A stretch of 45,860 nt of DNA from Bryobacterales bacterium (lineage in GTDB: Bacteria > Acidobacteriota > Terriglobia > Bryobacterales > Bryobacteraceae): the NCBI GenBank assembly GCA_016789785.1, contig JAEUQE010000043.1, positions 1-45,860 on the forward strand, read 5' to 3'. The translations under genes were made by a program, and so were the position numbers. This document shows, piece after piece, positions 15,856 to 24,766 of the stretch (the first letter of the stretch is position 1; the number at the start of each line of letters is the position of its first letter). The notes beneath the pieces were generated by a model, which was not told the origin of the DNA, did no database searches, and saw only the letters and a program-made list of their open reading frames with translations.

Positions 15856-16767
15856 TTAGCTGCGAACCTGGACACCATGACTGTTGCGCAGCACCGCGCA
15901 ACCGTAAAGTACGTCGACGGTGAATTGCTGCGCCAGGGTATTCGGCTGGTAGCTCATGATGACCCGCATGCCGAAGTTACCCAATTCGGCATATTCAGCA
16001 ATCGCGCCAGTTCCCGGCAGCGGCTGAGGCAATCGCCGCACAACCAACCCAATCGCATTCTTCGTGAAAGCGAGATTGTTGGTCGTCACTGGAGAGGATC
16101 CGGTCTTCGGCACAAACTGCGACCGGAACACGTAGAAGTCCTTGATCTTGCCGACGCTGCCGTCAATCAGTGCGCGCAGCCCCGCTTCACCCGCGGTGCG
16201 GAATTCACTGAACCGCGGAATCTGACGCAATGCCGAGTAAGCATTTCCATCGACCACAAGGTACTTCGGCGATGCAGAGGGCACCTTCGCTTGGAACAGC
16301 GCGGTCTCGGCCGCATCCACCGAGGCCTCCGTCAACGCCGTACCGCCAGTGCCAACCGGCGTGTTTGCCGTGAACTGCGAATACATCGAGAGAATGTCGG
16401 ACTCGATCTTTTCTGCCAGCGCCACCACCGCCGGCTGCATGTACAACTGCAACAGGTCCGGAACAGCAAGCACCTTGGTCACATCGGGAATCTGGAACGT
16501 CGCTTCCGCATGCGTATTCAACACAATCTGCGCATTCCCAAGGTTGGGACTCTGCGCCACCACCGATCCACCCTCCGCAATGTTGTTCGCCGTCAGCGTC
16601 GGTGGAATCGGCACATTCACGGTGTCTCCCGCCGACGCCAGCGTCGGCTCGAAGTCACGGTTCACAAGGTTACCCAACACAAGGTTACCCATCAGAGCCG
16701 GCAGCGCATCAACAGCCACCAGCTTTACAATCGCGTTAGCCACATTGGCTGACGTAATAATCGGCAT
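15856..16767 (-). CDS. Major capsid protein, P22 coat-like
   Basis: A 303-aa protein of the P22 coat (gene 5) type. The N-terminus TSANVANAIVKLVAVDALP, the strand-rich segment ASAGDTVNVPIPPTLTAN and the following QIVLNTHAEATFQIPD are characteristic of that group, which has the HK97 fold. SPKYLVVDGNAYSAL and DFYVFRSQFVPK lie in the expected A-domain region. It follows a scaffold gene and there is no protease gene, which agrees with P22-like assembly where the scaffold leaves intact. GGAG stands nine bases before the ATG. At 303 aa it is shorter than P22 coat itself (430 aa), so the inserted domain is absent, as in many relatives. Confidence in the family is good. Confidence 0.85.
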   Translation of the reverse strand: MPIITSANVANAIVKLVAVDALPALMGNLVLGNLVNRDFEPTLASAGDTVNVPIPPTLTANNIAEGGSVVAQSPNLGNAQIVLNTHAEATFQIPDVTKVLAVPDLLQLYMQPAVVALAEKIESDILSMYSQFTANTPVGTGGTALTEASVDAAETALFQAKVPSASPKYLVVDGNAYSALRQIPRFSEFRTAGEAGLRALIDGSVGKIKDFYVFRSQFVPKTGSSPVTTNNLAFTKNAIGLVVRRLPQPLPGTGAIAEYAELGNFGMRVIMSYQPNTLAQQFTVDVLYGCAVLRNSHGVQVRS

Positions 16768-16815
16768 TTGTCTCGTCTCCTAGTCGTTTCGTTACTGATT
16801 TCTCCATCGGTCCAC

Positions 16816-17391
16816 TTACCGGCCCGATAACGTCTGCAGTGCTACCCTCGCCACTTCTTGACGGAAGCGCTCAAGGTCTTCTTTGTCCATTCCGGGCCGG
16901 ATCTTGTCCAACTCGGCCGAGAACGGCGCCGGAGGAGGAAGTGTCGTCCGTGCCGCAGTCGGCGAACCGGAGCCGCCACTGATTCGCGCCGGAAGAAACT
17001 CCGGATTCTCCCCGACAAATCGCGAGATATACTCGCGCAGCCCGAGTTCCCCTTCTATGCCAGCCGCCACTAGTCGCCCGTCCTCGCCGCGCTTCACGTC
17101 ATCCTTGACCGCTCGAAAAGCAAGGTCAAGCTTCACTACGCCGTGCCGCTGCAACTCTGCTCGGATCGCCGACTGACGCTCGGCCTCATCAGCAAGCAAC
17201 CGGTTCCGCTGACTCTCCTCGGCGAGTTCGTTCACACGCCGCTCCAACTGCTCCCGGCGGCGCCGCTCTTCGATCAGTTCAGCTTTGTAAGCCGGTTCCA
17301 CTCGGCTGTTTTCGTTTTGCACAAACTCGCCAATGACCTGCCTGATTACTTCTTTCAGGTCACTTCTCGAGTTCTGGTTCGATGATTCCAT
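16816..17391 (-). CDS. Scaffolding protein
   Basis: A 191-aa, strongly charged helical protein directly upstream of the capsid gene. The middle is a coiled coil (AELIEERRRREQLERRVNEL and the following stretch to about residue 75). A Pro-rich linker (TTLPPPAPF) leads to a short charged C-terminal helix (DKEDLERFRQEVARVALQ), the usual coat-binding part of scaffolds. The frame is open further upstream, but ATG 17391 has AGGAG seven bases before it and starts the conserved-looking part, so I chose it. It should direct procapsid assembly and exit before or during DNA packaging. Confidence 0.78.
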   Translation of the reverse strand: MESSNQNSRSDLKEVIRQVIGEFVQNENSRVEPAYKAELIEERRRREQLERRVNELAEESQRNRLLADEAERQSAIRAELQRHGVVKLDLAFRAVKDDVKRGEDGRLVAAGIEGELGLREYISRFVGENPEFLPARISGGSGSPTAARTTLPPPAPFSAELDKIRPGMDKEDLERFRQEVARVALQTLSGR

Positions 17392-17425
17392 AGCACTCCT
17401 GCTCCCATAGACACACCAGTCCTGA

Positions 17426-17441
17426 CCGCTGCGAACAGCGG
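17426..17441 (-). other. Small hairpin before the scaffold gene
   Basis: On the minus strand CCGCTG-TTCG-CAGCGG, a 6-bp stem with a four-base loop, between portal stop and scaffold ribosome site. No T-run follows, so it may be a processing or stability element. The stem is short and may be chance. Confidence 0.35.
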
Positions 17442-17512
17442 CTACCACCGGCAGACTGTCACGATTGGGCTTCTTCGTCCTGCCACCCCGACAGTGGGCA
17501 GCCGAACTACGT

Positions 17513-18937
17513 CTAACTCACAAGGTCTGGTGCGGGCTTTCCGGCCAGACCGGCTCCTCTGTCGATCTCTTCGTTGATGCGGTCCTTTATGTCTTGCCGC
17601 ACGTCGCACAAATACTTCGCCGCGAGTTTCTTGAAAATGGTCGCTCGCAGCGTTGGAGATTCCATTCCGAGGCCCAGTAACCTCTCCGCGTCTGACAGAT
17701 CCGAGGAGAACTCACCAATGTCGAAGTCATCCATTCCCCCGACGTCCACCATGAGTCCGTCCTGCCGCGCGGCATTGATCGCCTTCAGAATCCGCTTCAG
17801 ATAATCCTTCACCAGATCCCCGTACGCTCGGAGCACCTCTTGAGTAATCGCGAAGTCACGTTGCTTACTAAGCCCGGACTGGCTGAATCCGCTACTATGC
17901 AGCCCCCGCGCCTGGTGCAGCAGGTAGCACACACGGTAGATCTCTTCCTGCAGTCTGGTGAGGTTCTCTGATGCGATCTGGTAGACCTTCCCCTCTGGCT
18001 CTGTCCAGCCAAACCGGTCTTGCTGACCCAGTTGAATATAGTAGGACTCTCCTACGATCTGCTTCCAGTCCCGGTCGGAATAAATCACAGGCATCGCAAA
18101 AAGACCCATCGTCAGCGCCCACGATAGCGCGTTCGACTTATTGAAGTGCTCAAGTTGCAAATGACAGGCCTTATGCATCAGCCATAAGCCATCCGAAACC
18201 TTCATTTCGAAGAGTGGTACCTGGCCCTGATCCGCTAGGCCGTGCAGCCCTTCGTCGATCTTGGCCGGCTCCTTACTCCCCGACTGGGTCGACGCTGCCC
18301 ACACCTGATACCGCTCCCGGTCGAAGTAGCGCCATCTCGTCTCAAGTCCCCATGGCCCGTTTGCGCTCTGCGGAGGTCTCGCGTGTGTCGTGCGCAACAC
18401 TACCCACTCGAACATGCCTGTCGAGTCCGTGCTCCAGTTAATCAATTCATCTGCGCTGTAATCGGCGAGGTACGCTCTCGACACCCCGAGATTCTCCTCC
18501 TCGGCGCGCGTAAGAAGTTTCCCTGACCTCTTTGGAAAGTCCACCAGAAGGTAACTCCGGCCGTGTACCAGCGCCGAAACGAACTGCTTCCGTAACATCG
18601 CGCTTAGTGTCGCGCCTTTCAAGTCGCAGTCCTCCGCAAATTCCGCAAAGAATTTGCGTCCACTTTGATTCTCGCCCTCGTACGTTAACACTGGCTCGCG
18701 CCGGAACAGCGTCGCCGCATACCAGTCCACAATCGAACCGATATAGTTCTCGTAGAACACCCGCGACAGGCGCTCCTGGTAGACGTCGGGGGGCTCCTTC
18801 TGCCGGCTCCGCAAGTAAGAACTCGCGCTCTTCTTGATCTCCTCGCCACCAATGTAGAGATCTCGGTACATCCTCGCCTGGGACCGGGTCGCCGTGTAGT
18901 CGGGATGCTCCCTTGTGATGTCGAAATTCGTGCTCAT
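17513..18937 (-). CDS. Portal protein (DUF4055-like)
   Basis: A 474-aa portal placed between large terminase and scaffold. The N-terminal third (ARMYRDLYIGGEEIKKS, YQERLSRVFYENYIGSIVDW) and the block FVSALVHGRSYLLVDFPK are like the DUF4055 group of portals. A central Trp/Tyr-rich wing follows (ETRWRYFDRERYQVW), and a long C-terminal helical part (TRLQEEIYRVCYLLHQARG, EVLRAYGDLVKDYLKRIL) fits the crown. The portal is the dodecameric ring through which DNA enters and where the tail joins. ATG 18937 lies four bases after the terminase stop; the frame is open 11 codons further, inside the terminase gene, which is less likely to be used. Confidence 0.82.
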   Translation of the reverse strand: MSTNFDITREHPDYTATRSQARMYRDLYIGGEEIKKSASSYLRSRQKEPPDVYQERLSRVFYENYIGSIVDWYAATLFRREPVLTYEGENQSGRKFFAEFAEDCDLKGATLSAMLRKQFVSALVHGRSYLLVDFPKRSGKLLTRAEEENLGVSRAYLADYSADELINWSTDSTGMFEWVVLRTTHARPPQSANGPWGLETRWRYFDRERYQVWAASTQSGSKEPAKIDEGLHGLADQGQVPLFEMKVSDGLWLMHKACHLQLEHFNKSNALSWALTMGLFAMPVIYSDRDWKQIVGESYYIQLGQQDRFGWTEPEGKVYQIASENLTRLQEEIYRVCYLLHQARGLHSSGFSQSGLSKQRDFAITQEVLRAYGDLVKDYLKRILKAINAARQDGLMVDVGGMDDFDIGEFSSDLSDAERLLGLGMESPTLRATIFKKLAAKYLCDVRQDIKDRINEEIDRGAGLAGKPAPDLVS

Positions 18938-18941
18938 AGTC

Positions 18942-20228
18942 TCAAAACAGGCGATTCGCCCTTTCTCCAATCGTTGGCCGCTCTCTCAATTCCTGCCATA
19001 GTAAATACCCCAGCGCGTCACTTAGGTGCGTGCGCATGGGATCGGATACCTTATCGATCACGCCAGTCGACTCCCTGTAGACCACTTGCTCCAGGTCGGC
19101 GATTAGTTCCTTGCATCGGGGCGTCACATACAGGCGGACCTCTCCGCTCGCCGAGCACAGCGCGGTGTTCACACTGTTCACCCGATCCCTTACCGGAGGA
19201 TTACTCGCGCCGTGAAGAAACTGCAACCGCGGCTGAAACACCTGCGCCAGATGGTCCCGGATGATCTGGTAATCCGTGGTCCCCGCTGTCTGCATATGTG
19301 AACCACTACTATCCCCGTAAACCGTTACGCCCGCCTCGTGTGGCAGATACCTCCGTTGCATCTCCTTACAGACATCTCTCGTCGACGCCCTCCGGAGAAC
19401 AATCTCGTCCAGAATGATCACCGTGTTCCCAAACTTCTGCGCAATTAGAGAACACTGCGGATCAACGTTGAAATCGAGAGCCCACAACAGAGGCATCCCC
19501 TTGTCGATCTGCGCATCAACAACATGCTTCTTCCGTTCAAACGCCTGGTACACTTGTCCCTGCTGCACGTTGAGATACTCTCCAAGCACCTCTTGCCGGT
19601 AAAACCGCTCATCGTAACTCGCCTTCAACCGGTCGTAGAAGTCCGGAACGGCCTCCAGAAGGAACCGGTTTTCCCTCGGCTGCGCGACAACGGCCGTGTA
19701 CCCTTCATTCCCACCGGCGATGAACCGCCGGTATACCCAATCAAAACCCTTCGGAGTCCATACCGCGAATCCGCACAGCGCCTTTGCCTGCGGATCCCTC
19801 AGCCTGCCCTCCAGGCGAAGCCACGCCTCTTCCGGACTGTAAGTTAGCTCGTCCACACCGAACCATGCCAGATTGGTTCCCCGAAGCCTCTCGAAGTCTT
19901 CGATTGCCCGAAACAGGATCTTCGACTGAGTATCTGTGAGAACAATCGTGTTCTCGCTTCTGTTTAATTCATACGGTACAGCGTGATCCGAAAGTGCCTG
20001 CAGGAAACTGATCATTGTTGAGTCGCGCAGCATCGGGTACGTTGGCGCACCGATCAGCCCGGTCAGTCCGGGATTCAGATAGGCAAGACGGAGCGCCTCG
20101 TGGCATAATGCCTGACTCTTTCCGCTGCCGATTGGACCCGAAAACCCCTTGAATCGCGCCCGCAGGCGGTGAAATGCTCGCTGTGAGGGCAGTGCCCGAT
20201 AACTTATGTCTCTTCGGAGTTTGGACAA
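18942..20228 (-). CDS. terL: Terminase large subunit
   Basis: A 428-aa packaging motor with both enzymatic halves. Walker A is GPIGSGKS (residues 31-38) and Walker B AWFGVDEL with Asp126-Glu127. The RNase-H-like nuclease has LDFNVDP (Asp252), VYGDSSGS (Asp306) and RTHLSDALGYL (His401, Asp404), so every metal-binding position that I can place is kept. The start is TTG 20228: a stop lies one codon upstream and no ATG is near the N-terminus. It overlaps the end of the upstream small gene by 25 bases, suggesting coupling. Retention of nuclease and ATPase residues means the cluster is not obviously decayed and could still package DNA. Confidence 0.9.
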   Translation of the reverse strand: MSKLRRDISYRALPSQRAFHRLRARFKGFSGPIGSGKSQALCHEALRLAYLNPGLTGLIGAPTYPMLRDSTMISFLQALSDHAVPYELNRSENTIVLTDTQSKILFRAIEDFERLRGTNLAWFGVDELTYSPEEAWLRLEGRLRDPQAKALCGFAVWTPKGFDWVYRRFIAGGNEGYTAVVAQPRENRFLLEAVPDFYDRLKASYDERFYRQEVLGEYLNVQQGQVYQAFERKKHVVDAQIDKGMPLLWALDFNVDPQCSLIAQKFGNTVIILDEIVLRRASTRDVCKEMQRRYLPHEAGVTVYGDSSGSHMQTAGTTDYQIIRDHLAQVFQPRLQFLHGASNPPVRDRVNSVNTALCSASGEVRLYVTPRCKELIADLEQVVYRESTGVIDKVSDPMRTHLSDALGYLLWQELRERPTIGERANRLF

Positions 20229-20497
20229 TCAAGACTCTCCACCCATCGGACTTCTATTTCCCGCGGCTCATGCTGCACAAAATCTTTGTGCAATTGCAGG
20301 AGGCGAACAAAATCATTCACCGTCAGTGTTACATCGCCGCCCTGCTCGAGTTTCTCCGAGAATCGCTTCAGCAGTGTTTCCACAACCTCGTGTGGGGATG
20401 GCATATCCCGGCGCGACGCCGCTTTCGCCTTCCTCGCCGTCGGCTTTCGTTTTCCTGTTGTGCCCACCGTCTTCTTGTGCATTTTGTGCCGCCCCAT
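20204..20497 (-). CDS. Small protein in terminase-small-subunit position
   Basis: About 97 aa, with a very basic N-terminal tail (HKKTVGTTGKRKPTARKAK) and a helical C-terminal part (PHEVVETLLKRFSEKLEQ, VNDFVRLLQLHKDFVQ). The basic tail suits nucleic-acid binding and the position directly before terL is where the DNA-recognising small subunit normally lies, though most small subunits are longer and carry a helix-turn-helix. Start choice is uncertain: ATG 20497, ATG 20482 and TTG 20533 are all in frame. It is the first gene of the cluster, so the operon promoter should lie between here and about 20640. Confidence 0.55.
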   Translation of the reverse strand: MGRHKMHKKTVGTTGKRKPTARKAKAASRRDMPSPHEVVETLLKRFSEKLEQGGDVTLTVNDFVRLLQLHKDFVQHEPREIEVRWVESLDCPNSEET

Positions 20498-20601
20498 CCT
20501 GCGAGCCCCAGTCAGGTGGCTCGCTGTCTTCAACTTAGCAGGCGCGCAAGTAGCTACCGCGCAAAGGCACCCGGCAACTTATTGAAAAACAACCAGATCT
20601 T

Positions 20602-20638
20602 GAAAAAATAAAATTTGTGATTCGCCTGATTGGCGAAT
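20602..20638 (-). terminator. Putative intrinsic terminator upstream of the virion cluster
   Basis: On the minus strand ATTCGCC-AATCA-GGCGAAT (20638-20620) is a 7-bp perfect stem, followed by CACAAATTTTATTTTTT (down to 20602), a T-rich tract. It would stop transcription coming from the region above and so insulate the virion genes. The same AT-rich tract could also hold their promoter; I could not fit a good -35/-10 pair. Confidence 0.55.
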
Positions 20639-21308
20639 TCAATTTGCCTGCGGACGCAGGGCTGCCTCACGCACTCGGGCCGTAGCGGAGGCCTCTGTTA
20701 CTGCCGGAACAGGGTGGACGATTCGCACCCCGACGCAGAGTCGGCAGACGGCGTATGGCCCCACAAACCGCGAGACAAAATAAAGTGGGATCTCCCAACC
20801 CTTCCATCGGCGTCACCCACGAGTCCACACCCGCGCTGCTCATTGCCGTCGTGATGTACCGCGTCGGCTCCCAGCGCAAGCCACTTCGTGTAGGGACCTG
20901 CGATCGAAAAGTTCTTGCAAGCCACCGCGCCGCCGCCCTTACATGCCTGCGCACAATCCCGGCAGTGCGCGCTGTGGTTACTCCCAGTGCTCGCTCCCGG
21001 CGACCTCGTCAGATAGGGGTCTGACTCCGCCCTTCTCGCGCCGGCAGCAATCCGGCATCTCCCCCCGGCCGCTCGTCCCCAGATACTCCTTCGTCCGCGC
21101 CATGATCGAGTTTTTGACCATGCGTCCCGATCGCTACTGCATCGATCTCTTTGCTTGACCTGTCCGGCATTTGCCGGAAGTCCCGGCATCTCGCCGGCGT
21201 GGGCCATGTCTTGAAACCTGGGCTCGCCACGCTCCGGAGTTCAAGACACAACAACTTTCTCAATCCGGCCGACTCACAGCGGCAACGCGGATGCCTCGCC
21301 GTCAGCGC
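20639..21308. other. Unresolved stretch between receptor gene and virion cluster
   Basis: About 670 bases with no gene I can defend. On the minus strand several frames are open over parts of it: 20698-21207 (169 aa), 20667-20954 (95 aa) and 21009-21263 (84 aa). Each is Arg/Ser/Gly-rich, overlaps the others, and none shows a recognisable motif; the 169-aa frame has six scattered cysteines and a Trp-rich part. The putative terminator at 20602-20638 lies after it in that direction, which hints that something here was once transcribed. A decayed cargo gene or island junction is possible. Confidence 0.4.
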
Positions 21309-24300
21309 TCAGAATGAAAGTCGCAAACCAAACTGAATCTGCCTCGGCGTGTTCACTTGATTCAGACGGATCCGCCCAAAATCACCAGACGTGATCGTGG
21401 TGTTCGGACCGGCGAAGATCACCTGATTCGGCAGATTGTAGAACTCTGACCGGAAGTCCAACCCGAAACGTTCGGTCATCTGGAAGCGCTTCTCGACAAG
21501 CAGATCCCAATTCACCATGCCGGGAACACGCGCATCGGGCACCGTCCTGCTCGCAGTCCCAAACGTAAACTGGGGCGCTCGCGAAAACGCTGCCGCATTG
21601 AAGTACACCGCTCCATCCACGTAGCTGCGGCTGTCGATCCGCGCCTTCTGCCCCGTCGCATCGGGCCGCTGACCACCGCCGAACGAGTTCGAATCATTGG
21701 GACCGGACACCGAGATCGGCGTACCGTTGTCCGCGGTCACAAATCCTGCCACCGACCATCCGCCGATCACGTGCGACGCGACACCACCTCGCAGATACCG
21801 GCGTCCACGCCCCAACGGCAGATCGTAACGATAGCTCAACCGCAGTACATCCGGCACATCCTGCAGCGACAGCGACCGGTCACACGAAAAGCAGTTGTTG
21901 TTCGTGAATCCGCCTGGCCCAAGGAACCCGCCGAAGTCCCCAACATTGTCGATCAGCTTGCTCTTCGTGTACGCGAAGAGAATCGCCAACCCGCTGGAGA
22001 ATCGCCGTTCCACCCTCAACTGCATCGCATGATAGGTGCTATGCCCCGAAGGCACCTGACTCCCCGCCAAGCTCGTGAACTGTGGAAACGGCCGCAACAG
22101 TTGTCCGCGTTGAATCGTCGAACGGCTCAGTGTCGACGTCGGATCCGTGATCACTCCGAAGAACGGATTCGCCACCGTCTGATTCAACTGCGTCCCCAGT
22201 GCAAGCGCCGAGTCCGGGATTTGATTGAACTGCACAGACGGCGTGGGCAGCGCGACTGCTGCATTGCCCGCGTACCCGATATCCACCACCCACTGCCAGG
22301 GCAACTGACGCTGCACATCGAAGGACCATTGGCTCTGATACGGAAGCCTCTGCTGCCTCACCGGCCCATTGATTCCCTGCCCTACCAGCGTCGCCAACCC
22401 AAGCCGGTTCCCCGTCGGTTGCTGAATGCCCTGCGGAAACGGATCCAGCATGTTGAACAGCGGCGTCACTCCATCAGGAGCCGCCGCCAGCGAGTTCGTC
22501 GTCTGGCTGAAACCCAGCGACAAGTCCGTATTCGGCACCAGCGGATGATGGAAGATGCCAAAGCCACTGCGAATCACGGTACGCTCGTCCACCTGGTATG
22601 CCAACCCAATCCTCGGATCCCAGTTGTTTGTATCCGCTCGCTGTGTCCGTCTCCCAAGCCCGCCTACGCCCACGAATCCGATCCCTCCGCGCAAGTCTGG
22701 AAACGCCGAAACGCTCAACGGCGACTTGCTTTCCATGTCCACGAACACGTAGCGGTCGCCGGCCTCCGTTCTCGGCAACTCCAGGTTGTACCGTATCCCG
22801 AGCGTCAGCGTTAGCTTGCGATTCACCTTGATCTCGTCCTGAAAGAACGCCGAATGGTAAGGATGAACGTGCTCCTCCAGCGGACGCACCGTGTAGCTGA
22901 CACTCCCTGCGTTCAAGAACAGATCGGCCAGCCCATGTCCTGACGCGCCGGCCGCAGCCTGCGGGTTCGGCCCTCCTGTGAATCCTCCACCCGCGGAGAA
23001 CGACAGCGGTGAGTTCTGATCAATGCTCACCGGAAACCGCCTCCAATCGAAACCCGCCTTATACGTGTGCCTCCCGCGCAGCATTGTCACCGATGCACGG
23101 TACTGCCACGTTCGTGACTTCACAGCGTTGAAACCGGTTCCCGTTCCTCCAAGTGCCGTCACACGACCGCCAAGACTCACGCGCGGGAAATACTGCACTC
23201 GCTGCCCGTCAATCACCGACTTCGGCAAGCCCAGTTGCGACTGATCAAAACCAAGACTCAGCGGGATCCGGTTTGTGCCGCTCTCCGCCATCGAGAAGTG
23301 GTGCTCCACAATCGTGCCCGCACTCACCGTCCACGTGTGGCTGCCGATCATGTTGATCCCTGGAATCCGGTTCGGCGACTCTGCTGGCGAAGCGAAGTTC
23401 CCAAACACCAGCGGCTGCAGATTCCAATTGCGAAACCAGTTGTAGCGGAAGAACACCATGTGCCGCTGGCTCACCTGGTGATCGATGCGCGCGTCCCAAC
23501 GGTCTGCATCCAGTGAATTCGCCGCGGCCACGAAAAAGTTGTTCACGTTCGACCTCCCATTGCCCGGCTGATTCGGCAGTGGATAGTAAGGCAGAATCGC
23601 TCTCGCAAACACGCTCTGCAGATTCGCTGGGATCGCATTCCCTGGAAACGGATCGCGGATGTAGCGTGTGGTACCCGCGGGCCGGTCTGGATCCAGCCGC
23701 GTCGTGCGCGGATCGAACACGCGAATCAGTGTTCCTCCCGGATCAAAGGACTGCGAGAAATCGCCGCGGCGTTCCGGCTCCGATGGAACACTGCCCGTAT
23801 AGGCATTCAGGCTCCGTTCCCGAAACCCTTCATAGGCCGCGAAGAAGAACGTGCGATTCTTCCCGTTGTACAACTTCGGCAACAGCACGGGACCGCCCAC
23901 CGTAAAGCCGAATTGATTCCGCTTGAAGCTCGGCCTCTTCTGCCCGGCCCGGTTCGCATTGAAGCCATTTGCGTCCAGCACCGCGTTCCGAAGAAACTCA
24001 TGCGCCGTCCCATGCAGTTCATTCGTGCCGGACTTGATCGCAAAGCTGATCACTCCGCCGCCCGTTCTTCCAAACTCCGCCGCATAGGGACTCGTATTCA
24101 CACGAAACTCTTGCACGGAGTCCACTTGCGGAATGCTCGACACCTGGTTGTTGTAGGTGCCCGTGTTCGCGGCGCCGTCGATCAGAATGTCATTCGTGCC
24201 GCCGCGGCCCCCGTTGATGCGGAAGTTGTTCGTCGTTGATTGCGACGCGGCATTGTTGCCGGCCAGACGTCCCGTGGTCACCCCAGGCGCCAGTGTCAAC

Positions 24301-24743
24301 AGAAAAAGCGGATTGCGCGCATTGAGCGGAATACTCGCCACGAACTTGTTTTCGATAAACGTTCCGCGATCCGGCCGGCTCACCGTAAGCGAAGGCGCAA
24401 CATCAGCAACCGTAATGCTCTGCTGCACCGCGCTTGGCTGGAGTTGAATCGGAATCGTGCGCGCCTGCCCCACCTCCAGCGTGATCGCATCCATACGCAC
24501 GTCAGCAAAGCCCGGCGATTTCGCCGTCAGATCATAAACACCGGGCTGCACCGGCGGCAGCACATACAATCCTTGTGAATTCGACTGCGTCGTCACCGCG
24601 ATCCCCGTCGATCGGTTTCGCAGCTCAATCGAAGCGTTGGGAACAGTCGCCTCCGTCGCGTCGACAACGCGGCCCGAAACAACCGCGTTCTGCGCAAGCA
24701 GAGGCATGGAAACCATCATCCAGAAAAAGAGACACCGAAGCAT
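21309..24743 (-). CDS. TonB-dependent receptor, Oar-like, with carboxypeptidase-regulatory domain
   Basis: An 1144-aa outer-membrane protein. After a signal peptide (LFFWMMVSMPLLAQN) comes a carboxypeptidase-regulatory-like domain at about 20-105 (SGRVVDATEATVPNASIELR, GLYVLPPVQPGVYDLTAKSP), then the plug at about 110-240 (NFRINGGRGGTNDILIDG, VQEFRVNTSPYAAEFGR, GGGVISFAIKSGTNELHG). The rest is a 22-strand-type barrel ending in the aromatic beta-signal IQFGLRLSF. Proteins of this type are abundant in Acidobacteria and import or bind large substrates such as glycans or peptides. It is the last gene of the sulfatase operon, 23 bases after the sulfatase stop, so sulfated polysaccharide is a plausible substrate; that is inference from context. 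Confidence 0.9.
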   Translation of the reverse strand: MLRCLFFWMMVSMPLLAQNAVVSGRVVDATEATVPNASIELRNRSTGIAVTTQSNSQGLYVLPPVQPGVYDLTAKSPGFADVRMDAITLEVGQARTIPIQLQPSAVQQSITVADVAPSLTVSRPDRGTFIENKFVASIPLNARNPLFLLTLAPGVTTGRLAGNNAASQSTTNNFRINGGRGGTNDILIDGAANTGTYNNQVSSIPQVDSVQEFRVNTSPYAAEFGRTGGGVISFAIKSGTNELHGTAHEFLRNAVLDANGFNANRAGQKRPSFKRNQFGFTVGGPVLLPKLYNGKNRTFFFAAYEGFRERSLNAYTGSVPSEPERRGDFSQSFDPGGTLIRVFDPRTTRLDPDRPAGTTRYIRDPFPGNAIPANLQSVFARAILPYYPLPNQPGNGRSNVNNFFVAAANSLDADRWDARIDHQVSQRHMVFFRYNWFRNWNLQPLVFGNFASPAESPNRIPGINMIGSHTWTVSAGTIVEHHFSMAESGTNRIPLSLGFDQSQLGLPKSVIDGQRVQYFPRVSLGGRVTALGGTGTGFNAVKSRTWQYRASVTMLRGRHTYKAGFDWRRFPVSIDQNSPLSFSAGGGFTGGPNPQAAAGASGHGLADLFLNAGSVSYTVRPLEEHVHPYHSAFFQDEIKVNRKLTLTLGIRYNLELPRTEAGDRYVFVDMESKSPLSVSAFPDLRGGIGFVGVGGLGRRTQRADTNNWDPRIGLAYQVDERTVIRSGFGIFHHPLVPNTDLSLGFSQTTNSLAAAPDGVTPLFNMLDPFPQGIQQPTGNRLGLATLVGQGINGPVRQQRLPYQSQWSFDVQRQLPWQWVVDIGYAGNAAVALPTPSVQFNQIPDSALALGTQLNQTVANPFFGVITDPTSTLSRSTIQRGQLLRPFPQFTSLAGSQVPSGHSTYHAMQLRVERRFSSGLAILFAYTKSKLIDNVGDFGGFLGPGGFTNNNCFSCDRSLSLQDVPDVLRLSYRYDLPLGRGRRYLRGGVASHVIGGWSVAGFVTADNGTPISVSGPNDSNSFGGGQRPDATGQKARIDSRSYVDGAVYFNAAAFSRAPQFTFGTASRTVPDARVPGMVNWDLLVEKRFQMTERFGLDFRSEFYNLPNQVIFAGPNTTITSGDFGRIRLNQVNTPRQIQFGLRLSF

Positions 24744-24766
24744 GTCTCCTAGTGTAGGCCTTCAAA

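Larger units (their letters stand above)
3990..20497 (-). mobile_element. Compact virion gene cluster (prophage remnant or domesticated particle)
   Basis: Sixteen translated products (counting the frameshifted one) lie head to tail on one strand with gaps of at most about 120 bases, in canonical packaging-head-connector-tail order. The terminase, portal, scaffold, capsid, adaptor, tail terminator, tail tube, chaperone pair, tape measure and distal-tail positions are all filled and every frame is open. Missing from the window are integrase, repressor, replication, recombination, holin, endolysin and head protease; a P22-type coat does not need a protease. The genes on both sides are ordinary chromosomal functions, and the 3' end abuts a convergent gene by six bases, with no attachment-site repeat that I could see. 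This pattern fits a domesticated, transfer-agent-like or killer particle, or a virion module left by a prophage. Which one cannot be decided from sequence alone. Confidence 0.8.

Noticed and set aside
15877..16752. 291-aa open frame antisense to the capsid gene
   Set aside because: Mirror of the capsid reading frame, Arg/His-rich, without any recognisable domain.
20698..21207. 169-aa minus-strand frame as a gene of the virion cluster
   Set aside because: Arg/Gly/Ser-rich, no motif, competing frames overlap it, and a terminator-like hairpin separates it from the cluster; kept only as an unresolved region.
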